A stretch of 37,297 nucleotides of DNA from DAIMFL01 sp964372215. Its GTDB lineage: Bacteria > Pseudomonadota > Alphaproteobacteria > Dongiales > Dongiaceae. Location of the stretch: positions 1 through 37,297 of the forward strand of contig CAYJQC010000038.1 in assembly GCA_964372215.1 (NCBI GenBank). Direction: 5' to 3'. This document shows positions 1 to 6,665 of this stretch, piece after piece (within the stretch, counting starts at the first letter, position 1; every line of letters starts with the position of its first letter). The notes beneath the pieces were generated by a model. The model did not search any database, was not told the origin of the DNA, and worked only from the letters and a program-made list of their open reading frames with translations. Made by a program: the position numbers and the translations under genes.

Positions 1-468
1 GTTGCCCCAGTAGATGTGGTTGTCGATCAGGGCCGAGAGCAGGTTGTGCGCCGTGCCGATGGCGTGGAAGTCTCCGGTGAAGTGGAGGTTGATGTCCTCC
101 ATCGGCACCACCTGGGCATAGCCGCCGCCGGCCGCGCCGCCCTTGACGCCGAAGCAGGGGCCGAGGCTGGGCTCGCGCAGGCAGATGATCGTCTTCTTGC
201 CGATACGGTTCAGCCCGTCGCCGAGACCGACCGTGGTGGTGGTCTTGCCCTCGCCCGCCGGGGTCGGGGTGATCGCGGTCACCAGGATCAGCTTGCCATC
301 GGGGCGCGATTTCAGGCTGTCGATGAACTCGAACGAGATCTTCGCCTTGCTCGGGCCATAGCGATAGAGGTGCTTCTCGGCGATGCCGACCTTGGCCGCC
401 ACCTCTTCGATCGGGTTCATCTTCGCCGCCCGGGCGATTTCGATGTCGCTGCCTACCTTCTTCGCCAT
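1..468 (-). CDS. fhs: Formate-tetrahydrofolate ligase, N-terminal part (cut by window edge)
   Basis: Only the first 156 codons are in the window; the gene continues past base 1. The ATG at 466-468 is preceded by a purine-rich AGAGGG ribosome site, and the reading frame stays open to the edge. Residues 69-77 are TPAGEGKTT, the nucleotide-binding P-loop of the family, followed by the conserved REPSLGPCFG and KGGAAGGGYAQVVP stretches. The enzyme interconverts formate, ATP and tetrahydrofolate with 10-formyl-tetrahydrofolate in the cytoplasm. It lies 267 bases downstream of gmaS on the same strand. MgdC carries a tetrahydrofolate-binding domain, so a likely role here is turning methylamine-derived one-carbon units into formate with ATP gain, or the reverse for assimilation. 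Identification is very firm; its direction in vivo is inference. Confidence 0.96.
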   Translation of the reverse strand, partial: MAKKVGSDIEIARAAKMNPIEEVAAKVGIAEKHLYRYGPSKAKISFEFIDSLKSRPDGKLILVTAITPTPAGEGKTTTTVGLGDGLNRIGKKTIICLREPSLGPCFGVKGGAAGGGYAQVVPMEDINLHFTGDFHAIGTAHNLLSALIDNHIYWGN

Positions 469-735
469 CGTCGGTCGTTCCCTCTGCTCAACTATGCCGG
501 CGGCGCTGCGCGGCTTCGACCCGCGCCGTCCGCCGGTGCCGTTCGGAAGCCCCCAGGCCGGGATGGCGCGACCCTAGTTGGGCCATGCCGCCGCGTCCTG
601 TCTCAGGGCGACGGATATCGGCCTTGCCTACGACCCGCCCCGGCGCGCGCCGCGATCCTGGGTGTCCCATCCCGGCACCCCGGGCTCCAGGCACCGAGGT
701 CGGGCCAGCCAGCCGAAACCGTCCCGGATCACCCT
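469..735. other. Intergenic gap between gmaS and fhs
   Basis: This 267-base GC-rich stretch separates two same-strand genes. The open frames crossing it look like shadows, without the motif content or ribosome sites of the real neighbours. I see several short GC palindromes around 660-690 (for example CCCGG-CA-CCCCGGG) but no T-tract, so no convincing terminator. It could hold a separate fhs promoter, but I cannot point to one. Confidence 0.4.
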
Positions 736-2043
736 CTAGCAATCCAGCGTGCTCGCCGTTTCCCAGGCCGTCAGGTGCCGGCAATAGCTGTTCCAATCGT
801 TCATCTTCAACTTCACGTAGCTGTCGACGAAGCCGTCTCCCAGGGTCTCGCGCAAGACTTTGCCCTTGTCGGTCAGGCGGATCGCGTCCAGCAGGTTGGT
901 CGGCAGCCTCTTGACGTTCTTCAAGCCCTGCCCGTCGGTGTACATGTTGATGTCGAGGCGCTTGCCGGGATCGCGCTTGTTGGCGACGCCGTCGAGCCCG
1001 ACCGCCAGGGTCGCCGCCTGCATGAGATAGGGATTGGCCGCGCCGTCCATCAGCCGCAGCTCGAACCGCCCGGAGTCGGGAATGCGGATCATGTGGGTGC
1101 GGTTGTTGCCGGTATAAGTGATGGTGTTGGGCGACCAGGTCGCGCCAGACGTGGTGCGCGGCGCGTTGATCCGCTTGTAGCTGTTCACCGTCGGATTGTA
1201 GATCGAGCACAGCGTCTCGGCGGAATGCATGATGCCGCCGAGGAAGTTGTAGGCGAGCTTCGACAGGCCCAGCTCGCCCTTCTGGTCGTGGAACAGGTTC
1301 TTCTTGCCGGTGCTGTCCCAGACCGAGACATGGGCATGGCAGCCATTGCCGGTCAGGTTCATGAACGGCTTCGGCATGAAGGTCGCCCGGAGACCCTGCG
1401 CCTCGGCGATGGTCTTCACCATGTACTTGAAGAACACGTGGCGGTCGGCGGTCTTCAGGCAGTCGTCATAATCCCAGTTCATCTCGAACTGGCCGTTGGC
1501 GTCCTCGTGGTCGTTCTGGTACGGCCCCCAGCCGAGCTGCAGCATCGAATCGCAGATCTGGCTGATCACGTCGTAGCGCCGCATCAGAGCGGTCTGGTCG
1601 TAGCAGGGCTTTTCCTGGGTATCGAGCGGGTCGGACAGCGCCTTGCCGTCCGGCGTCAGCAGGTGGAACTCGCACTCGACGCCGGTCTTCATCCGATAGC
1701 CGAGCTTGTCGCCGGCCGCGATCTGCCGCTTCAGCAGGACGCGCGGGGCGTGGTCGACCTCCTTGCCGTCCATCCAGAGATCGGCGGCGAGCCAGCCGAC
1801 CTCGGGCTTCCACGGCAGCTGGATGAGGCTTTCCGGATCGGGGCGCCCGAACAGGTCGCCGTCCGCCGGGGTCATGTCGAGCCAGGTCGCGAAGCCGGCG
1901 AATCCGGCGCCGTCCCGCTGCATCTGGCCGATCGCCTGGGCCGGCACCAGCTTGGCCCGCAGCGCGCCGAAAAGATCGACGAAGCTGATCAGGAAGTATC
2001 TGATTTTCTTTTCTTTCGCGACTTTCGCGAGATCGGTCGTCAT
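736..2043 (-). CDS. gmaS: Gamma-glutamylmethylamide synthetase (glutamine synthetase family)
   Basis: A 435-residue glutamine-synthetase-fold ligase. Conserved family blocks are visible in order: the N-terminal beta-grasp with FVDLFGALRAK, the metal-site block NDHEDANGQFEMNW, the NGCHAHVSVW block and NSYKRINAPRT near the nucleotide site. The ATG at 2041-2043 is chosen because GGGGGA lies just upstream and similarity begins there; an upstream in-frame ATG at 2097 would add 18 unlikely residues. GmaS joins methylamine to the gamma-carboxyl of glutamate using ATP. Sequence alone cannot separate it from a type III glutamine synthetase. The call rests on its place directly after mgsABC and on the mgd genes upstream, the known layout of the N-methylglutamate pathway. 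It lies 87 bases after mgsC, probably in the same operon. Confidence 0.87.
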   Translation of the reverse strand: MTTDLAKVAKEKKIRYFLISFVDLFGALRAKLVPAQAIGQMQRDGAGFAGFATWLDMTPADGDLFGRPDPESLIQLPWKPEVGWLAADLWMDGKEVDHAPRVLLKRQIAAGDKLGYRMKTGVECEFHLLTPDGKALSDPLDTQEKPCYDQTALMRRYDVISQICDSMLQLGWGPYQNDHEDANGQFEMNWDYDDCLKTADRHVFFKYMVKTIAEAQGLRATFMPKPFMNLTGNGCHAHVSVWDSTGKKNLFHDQKGELGLSKLAYNFLGGIMHSAETLCSIYNPTVNSYKRINAPRTTSGATWSPNTITYTGNNRTHMIRIPDSGRFELRLMDGAANPYLMQAATLAVGLDGVANKRDPGKRLDINMYTDGQGLKNVKRLPTNLLDAIRLTDKGKVLRETLGDGFVDSYVKLKMNDWNSYCRHLTAWETASTLDC

Positions 2044-2130
2044 GTAGTCCCCCTGTCGTACTGGCAACGGGTCGGCCATCGCCGCCCGTTGCGTCAAGTT
2101 GTCGCCCGGCGTTTCCCGGGCAGTTCCGGG

Positions 2131-3477
2131 CTAGTTGCGTCCAGGAATCCAGCTGGTTCCGGCCAGCGGCACGCCCGCCATCGCCGCCGCCTCGATGGTG
2201 AGGGCGACCAGATCGTCGGGCTCCAGATTGTGCACGTGGGTCTTGCCGCAGGCCCGCGCCAGCGTCTGGGTTTCCAGGGTCAACACCCGCAGATAGTTGG
2301 CCAGCCGCCGGCCGCCCAGCTCCGGGTCGAGCCGCTTTACCAGCTCCGGGTCCTGGGTCGAGATGCCGGCCGGGTCGCGGCCGTCCTGCCAGTCGTCGTA
2401 ATAGCCTGGCGCGCTGCCGAGCTTGCGATACTCGTCCGCCAGATGCGGGCTGTTGTCGCCCAGCGCGATCATCGCCGCGGTGCCGATCGCCACCGCGTCG
2501 GCCCCCATGGCGAGCGCCTTGGCGACGTCGGCCCCGCTGCGGATCCCGCCGGAAACGATGAGCTGCACTTTGCGGTGCATGTCGAGTTCCTGAAGCGATT
2601 CCACGGCGAGGCGCACGGCGGCAAGGGTCGGAATGCCGACATGCTCGATGAACACGTCCTGGGTCGCCGCGGTGCCGCCCTGCATGCCGTCGACCACCAC
2701 CACGTCGGCACCGGCCTTCACGGCCAGCGCGACGTCATAGCGCGTCCGGGTCGCGCCGACCTTCACATAGATCGGCTTCTTCCAATCGGTGATCTCGCGG
2801 AGCTCCCGGATCTTGATGGCGAGATCGTCCGGTCCGGTCCAGTCCGGATGGCGGCACGCGCTGCGCTGGTCGATGCCCTTCGGCAGGTTGCGCATTTCGG
2901 CAACCCGGTCGCTGATCTTCTGGCCGAGCAGCATGCCGCCGCCGCCGGGCTTCGCGCCCTGCCCGATCACCACCTCGATCGCGTCGGCGCGGCGCAGATC
3001 GTCGGGATTGAGTCCGTAGCGCGAGGGCAGCACCTGATAGACCAGGGTCTTCGACGACTTGCGTTCCTCGGCCGTCATGCCGCCATCGCCGGTGGTCGTG
3101 CTGGTGCCGACTGCCGTCGCGGCACGACCCAGCGCCTCCTTGGCATTGACCGACAGCGCGCCGAACGACATGCCGGCAATGGTCACGGGAGTCTTGATCT
3201 CGATCGGAACCTTCGCGAAGCGGGTGCCGAGCACGACGTTGGTGTCGCAGCGTTCCCGATAGCCTTCGAGCGGATAGCGCGACACGCTGGCGCCGAGCAG
3301 CAGCAGATCATCGAAATGCGGCACCCGGCGCTTGGCGCCGCCGCCGCGGATGTCATAGATGCCGGTCGTCGCCGCGCGCTGGATGTAGGAGATCGTCGCC
3401 CGGTCGAAGGTCGCGGATTCACGGGCGCCCAGTGGCGCCTCGCCGGGCGTGGCCGGGGAGCGGGCGTCGGCTGTCAT
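2131..3477 (-). CDS. mgsC: N-methylglutamate synthase subunit C (FMN-binding glutamate synthase domain)
   Basis: A 448-residue protein of the glutamate synthase central FMN barrel family. Markers are AGMSFGALS (101-109), DGGM at 131-134, IGQGAKPGGGG (171-181), the DGMQGGT phosphate/flavin loop near 263-269 and SGGIRSGADVAKAL near 309-322. It should hold FMN and carry out the step that forms N-methylglutamate in the MgsABC complex. The ATG at 3475-3477 overlaps the mgsB stop by one base (TGATG), implying coupled translation. The odd feature is the region that binds the iron-sulphur cluster in relatives: where the paralogue at 16714-18093 has Cys366, Cys369 and Cys374, this protein has Tyr360, Trp363 and Asp368. 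Loss of the cluster suits an exchange reaction that needs no outside electrons. Confidence 0.88.
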   Translation of the reverse strand: MTADARSPATPGEAPLGARESATFDRATISYIQRAATTGIYDIRGGGAKRRVPHFDDLLLLGASVSRYPLEGYRERCDTNVVLGTRFAKVPIEIKTPVTIAGMSFGALSVNAKEALGRAATAVGTSTTTGDGGMTAEERKSSKTLVYQVLPSRYGLNPDDLRRADAIEVVIGQGAKPGGGGMLLGQKISDRVAEMRNLPKGIDQRSACRHPDWTGPDDLAIKIRELREITDWKKPIYVKVGATRTRYDVALAVKAGADVVVVDGMQGGTAATQDVFIEHVGIPTLAAVRLAVESLQELDMHRKVQLIVSGGIRSGADVAKALAMGADAVAIGTAAMIALGDNSPHLADEYRKLGSAPGYYDDWQDGRDPAGISTQDPELVKRLDPELGGRRLANYLRVLTLETQTLARACGKTHVHNLEPDDLVALTIEAAAMAGVPLAGTSWIPGRN

Positions 3478-4181
3478 CAGTATTGCTCCGCGTGGTCGAC
3501 ATGGAAGCTGTACAGCCGGCGGGCCGAACCGTAGCGCCGGAAGCGACCCGGATCGGCCGCGATGCCGGCGCGGGCCAGCAGCCGCCCGAGCTTGGCCAGG
3601 TGATGCGGCGTCATCTTCTTCTCGACGCAGTCGGAACCGAGACTCTCCACCTTGCCCTGGACATAGATCCGCGCCTCGTAGATCGAATCGCCGAGACTCG
3701 ACCCGGCGTCGCCGCACACCACCATGCTGCCGCTCTGGGCCATGAATGCGCTCATATGGCCGACCGAGCCGCCGACCACGATGTCGACACCCTTCATCGA
3801 GATGCCGCAGCGCGAGCTGGCATCGCCCTCGACGACGACCAGGCCGCCATGGCCGGAGGCGGCGGCGGCCTGGGACGCATTGCCCTTCACCCGCACCTCC
3901 CCGGACATGATGTTTTCGGCGATGCCGACACCGCAGTGACCGTGCACGACGACCTTCGCCTCCTTGTTCATGCCGGCGCAGTAGTAGCCGACATGGCCTT
4001 CGATCTCGACCTCGATCGGGGCGGCGAGTCCGACGGCGATGGCGTGCTCTCCCTTGGGGTTCAGCACCCGCCAATGGGTTTCGTTGGATGCGACGCCCAG
4101 GGCATGCAGCGCGCTGTTGAGCTCGCGCACGGGAGTCTCCGCCAGGTCGACTTCCCTGATGTCGGCGGCGTTGCGCGTCAC
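3477..4181 (-). CDS. mgsB: N-methylglutamate synthase subunit B (GXGXG beta-helix domain)
   Basis: A 234-residue protein matching the C-terminal GXGXG domain of glutamate synthase, made here as a free subunit. Repeated glycine-centred turns run through it (GHVGYYCAGMN, GHCGVGIAEN, GHGGLVVVEGDAS, CGDAGSSLGDS), the pattern of a right-handed parallel beta helix. In glutamate synthases this domain is structural and holds the amidotransferase and FMN domains together, so the same is expected here. The start is a GTG at 4179-4181 that shares four bases with the mgsA stop (GTGA), so translation is probably coupled. The 3' end overlaps mgsC by one base. It is about 44 residues shorter at the N-terminus than its paralogue at 18118-18954. 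A later start cannot be ruled out. Confidence 0.86.
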   Translation of the reverse strand: MTRNAADIREVDLAETPVRELNSALHALGVASNETHWRVLNPKGEHAIAVGLAAPIEVEIEGHVGYYCAGMNKEAKVVVHGHCGVGIAENIMSGEVRVKGNASQAAAASGHGGLVVVEGDASSRCGISMKGVDIVVGGSVGHMSAFMAQSGSMVVCGDAGSSLGDSIYEARIYVQGKVESLGSDCVEKKMTPHHLAKLGRLLARAGIAADPGRFRRYGSARRLYSFHVDHAEQY

Positions 4182-5077
4182 TGCAGGCTCCAGGTATAGA
4201 CGACCGCCGGCTTGGGCTCCCAGATCGCGGCGCGCTCGACGCCCGGCAGGCTGGCCAGGCTGCGGAACTCCGACGCCATGGCCACCCAGTCGTCGGTCTC
4301 CGCCAGGACCGCCGGCTTGCAGGCGATCTCGTCGCGCAGCACCGCGAAACCGGTCTTGGTGCCCATGGTGAAGGTGTAGAAGCCGTCGAGGTCCTTGAGC
4401 CCGGCTTCGAGTGCCTCGTCGAGGCTGGCACCCTCGCTCAGGCGATAAGCGAAGTAGCGCGCCGCCACTTCGCTGTCGTTGTCGGTCTCGAACTCGAGGC
4501 CGCGCTTGCGCAGCCATTTGCGCAGGTTGTTGTGGTTGCTGAGCGAGCCGTTATGGACCAGGCACATGTCGGCTGCCGCGGTGAAGGGATGCGAATGCTC
4601 GGTCGTGACCGCGCTCTCGGTCGCCATGCGGGTGTGGCCGATGGCATGGCTGCCTTCCATCTCGGCGAGGCCGTAGCGCACGGCAACGTCCTTGGGCAGC
4701 CCCATGTCCTTATAGACCTCCATGAGCTGGCCATAGCCCATGACCCGGACCGCCGGCAGATGGTCGTGGAGCCAGGCCCGCGCCTTGTCCTCGGATGCGC
4801 CGACGGTCACCACGGCATGGTTGCCCTTGTGCTCGACGTCGACCTCGACGTCGAGCGCCTCGCCCAGCTCGCCGCCGAGTTGGCGCCAGTGATAGGCCGG
4901 ATCGGGGTGGAACAGGGTGAGCTTTGATCGGCCGGGCTCGACCGGCCGATGATAGACGGCGAACCCGGCGCTGTCGGGACCACGCTCGGTCATGCCGATC
5001 AGCATGGTCGAGAGGTGCCCGCCGAGCGCGGAATGCAATTCAGGATTCTTTAGAAAAAGCCCAACGATTCCACACAT
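4178..5077 (-). CDS. mgsA: N-methylglutamate synthase subunit A (class II glutamine amidotransferase)
   Basis: A 299-residue Ntn-hydrolase. It begins MCGIVGLF, so removal of the initiator Met would expose Cys2, the nucleophile of class II amidotransferases. Other family marks are ERGPDSAGF, GHTRMATES, the HSHPF block and VHNGSLSNHNNLR with the oxyanion Asn-Gly pair. In the MgsABC complex it should act on the gamma-glutamyl amide bond of gamma-glutamylmethylamide, the step that in ordinary glutamate synthase frees ammonia from glutamine. It is the first gene after the 127-base gap behind the XRE-cupin regulator, with a GAGGGA ribosome site, so it probably has its own promoter. An inverted repeat at 5171-5184 lies about 95 bases upstream. 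Assignment to N-methylglutamate synthase rests on context. Confidence 0.88.
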   Translation of the reverse strand: MCGIVGLFLKNPELHSALGGHLSTMLIGMTERGPDSAGFAVYHRPVEPGRSKLTLFHPDPAYHWRQLGGELGEALDVEVDVEHKGNHAVVTVGASEDKARAWLHDHLPAVRVMGYGQLMEVYKDMGLPKDVAVRYGLAEMEGSHAIGHTRMATESAVTTEHSHPFTAAADMCLVHNGSLSNHNNLRKWLRKRGLEFETDNDSEVAARYFAYRLSEGASLDEALEAGLKDLDGFYTFTMGTKTGFAVLRDEIACKPAVLAETDDWVAMASEFRSLASLPGVERAAIWEPKPAVVYTWSLQ

Positions 5078-5170
5078 TACACAGTTTCCCTCAGATCACG
5101 CGGAACCCAGACTAGGGGCAGGATCGAGCCCCATGAGTACCACGGCGCACGAACTTGAGGGGAAATGTTT

Positions 5171-5184
5171 TTTCCTCTGAGGAA
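5171..5184 (-). promoter_or_regulatory. Inverted repeat upstream of mgsA, candidate operator
   Basis: TTCCTC-T-GAGGAA (5172-5184) is a perfect 6-base dyad with a one-base centre, in the gap between the XRE-cupin gene and mgsA. With one flanking T it matches 11 of 14 bases of a second dyad at 13568-13581 in front of the amt gene. The nearby XRE regulator is a reasonable guess for the protein that binds it. No clear -10 or -35 could be fixed around it. Confidence 0.4.
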
Positions 5185-5204
5185 TGGCAGGGGCCGCTCC
5201 GGGA

Positions 5205-5861
5205 TCAATCGTCCGTCTCGCGCGCGTAGGTGATGATCGACAGGAAGCGGATCGGCAGCTTCCGAAGCTCGTCCGGCCCATGCGGCACGTCGGCGTCGAA
5301 GTAGAGCGAGTCTCCCGGTGTCAGGGTGTAGGTCTTGTTGCCGTGGCGATAGCCGACCTCCCCCTCCAGCATGTACAGGAACTCGATTCCGGCATGCTGG
5401 AACAGCGGGAAGACGTCGGAGTCTGCGGTTAGCGTGATCATGTAGGGCTCGACCGCGATGTTCTTGCGCATGGTGTGGCCGAGCAGCTGGTACTGATGCC
5501 CGGCCCGGGTGCCGCGACGCTCGATGGTCAGGCCGTGCCCGGCCTTCACGAAGGTGGCGTCGCGCTCCTCCTCGAACTTGCGGAAGAAGGCGGTGACCGG
5601 AACGTGCAGCGCCCGGGACAAGGCCTGCAGCGTCGCCAGCGACGGCGAGGTCATGCCGTTCTCGATCTTCGACAGCATGCCTGCGGACAGCCCGGCCAGA
5701 TTGGCCAGCTCGGCCACGGTCATGTTGATCTTCTTGCGGAAGTTGCGGACCTCGCGCCCGATCGACAGCTCGAGGCTGCTGTCGCGGCCGCCGCCGAGGG
5801 CGTGCGGATCCTGACTGAAGTCCTGTGCCGGCTTCTGCCGCTGCGAATCCTTGGTCACCAT
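5205..5861 (-). CDS. XRE-family transcription regulator with C-terminal cupin
   Basis: A 218-residue cytoplasmic regulator. Residues about 34-88 form an XRE helix-turn-helix (MTVAELANLAGLSAGMLSKI, then SPSLATLQALSRAL). Residues about 140-212 form a cupin_2 beta barrel (FLYMLEGEV, TPGDSLYFDADVPHG), the sensor arrangement of PuuR-like and SutR-like regulators that bind small ligands. The start codon at 5859-5861 follows GGGAGGGAGG. It lies between mgdD (69 bases upstream) and mgsA (127 bases downstream), so it is probably a pathway-specific regulator answering to methylamine, gamma-glutamylmethylamide or N-methylglutamate. The ligand, and whether it represses or activates, cannot be read from sequence. 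The dyad just past its stop is a possible target. Confidence 0.88.
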   Translation of the reverse strand: MVTKDSQRQKPAQDFSQDPHALGGGRDSSLELSIGREVRNFRKKINMTVAELANLAGLSAGMLSKIENGMTSPSLATLQALSRALHVPVTAFFRKFEEERDATFVKAGHGLTIERRGTRAGHQYQLLGHTMRKNIAVEPYMITLTADSDVFPLFQHAGIEFLYMLEGEVGYRHGNKTYTLTPGDSLYFDADVPHGPDELRKLPIRFLSIITYARETDD

Positions 5862-5930
5862 GCGCCTCCCTCCCCGCCTGCCCCCGACGCCGGCCCGACG
5901 CCGGAGGCTGTCGACGCTTCGGAAGGGGCA

Positions 5931-6665
5931 TTATGCCCCGGCCAGGTTCCGCAGGGTCGCCAAGCCGATGGGCCCGCCGCCGAACTCATCCATTGCGTCG
6001 ACGACGCAGGTCCACATGTACTCTGCCGAGGCGCTGTCGGCCAAGAGGTAGAATCCCGGGACCCCGCCGAGATCGTGGCGGACGATGATCGCGCTCATCT
6101 TGGCCACCGAGGTCTGGGCGACAGCCCCCGGCGCCGCCTTGTGCGGCCTCAGATCGACGCCGCAGATCTTGGCAAACATCGCCGGCGCGCTCGCGCCGGT
6201 GACCGCCAGCCAGAAATGGCTCTCCGAGCGCGGCATCGGATAGCCGATCAGCCGGCGCGGTCGCTCTTCGCCCCAGCTCCAAGCGGCGTTGAGCCGAGCT
6301 GCCAGGGCGCCGCTGGCGGCCAGACTGTCGACCAGCAGCACCTCGGTCGGGGCCAGCCGCAGCGCCAGCTCGCCGCCGGCCTGGACATAGGCCCGGTTGC
6401 TGTCGGGACCGACCTGGAGGCCCTGCCCGGTCAGCCACTCGACCGTGCCGGTGCCCTTGAACCCGGTGCGCGGCAGCGGCGACAGATCGGCCAGCCCCAT
6501 GCGACGGCCGCGCTCCAGCTCCGCCGCCGGGTCGCCGAAATCGCCGGCGACGGCGGCGCCGTTCACCTCGGCGAAGCGGGCGCCGAGGCCCTGCAGGGTT
6601 CGATAAAGAAAGCTGCGCCGCGGATGAGCGGTCGGCGCCACGCCGGTATCGGCCGCCACGATCAC
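5931..6665 (-). CDS. mgdD: N-methylglutamate dehydrogenase subunit D (sarcosine oxidase gamma-like)
   Basis: A protein of about 244 residues resembling the gamma subunit of heterotetrameric sarcosine oxidase, a family related to the folate-binding YgfZ/GcvT fold. The middle and end carry the expected pattern (LVDSLAASGALAARL, ESHFWLAVTGASAPAMFAKICGVDL, SVAKMSAIIVRHDL, FYLLADSASAEY). In sarcosine oxidase this subunit is structural and helps join the alpha and beta subunits. I chose the GTG at 6663-6665, which shares four bases with the mgdC stop (GTGA); a second in-frame GTG two codons later is equally possible. It is somewhat longer than usual gamma subunits. The frame stays open far upstream inside mgdC, but that part is a shadow. 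It is the last of the four dehydrogenase genes. Confidence 0.86.
   Translation of the reverse strand: MIVAADTGVAPTAHPRRSFLYRTLQGLGARFAEVNGAAVAGDFGDPAAELERGRRMGLADLSPLPRTGFKGTGTVEWLTGQGLQVGPDSNRAYVQAGGELALRLAPTEVLLVDSLAASGALAARLNAAWSWGEERPRRLIGYPMPRSESHFWLAVTGASAPAMFAKICGVDLRPHKAAPGAVAQTSVAKMSAIIVRHDLGGVPGFYLLADSASAEYMWTCVVDAMDEFGGGPIGLATLRNLAGA

Noticed and set aside
16..3534. Very long plus-strand open frame of 1172 codons
   Set aside because: It is antisense to fhs, gmaS and mgsC and is arginine/alanine/histidine-rich with no domain. High-GC third positions on the minus strand keep the opposite frame open.
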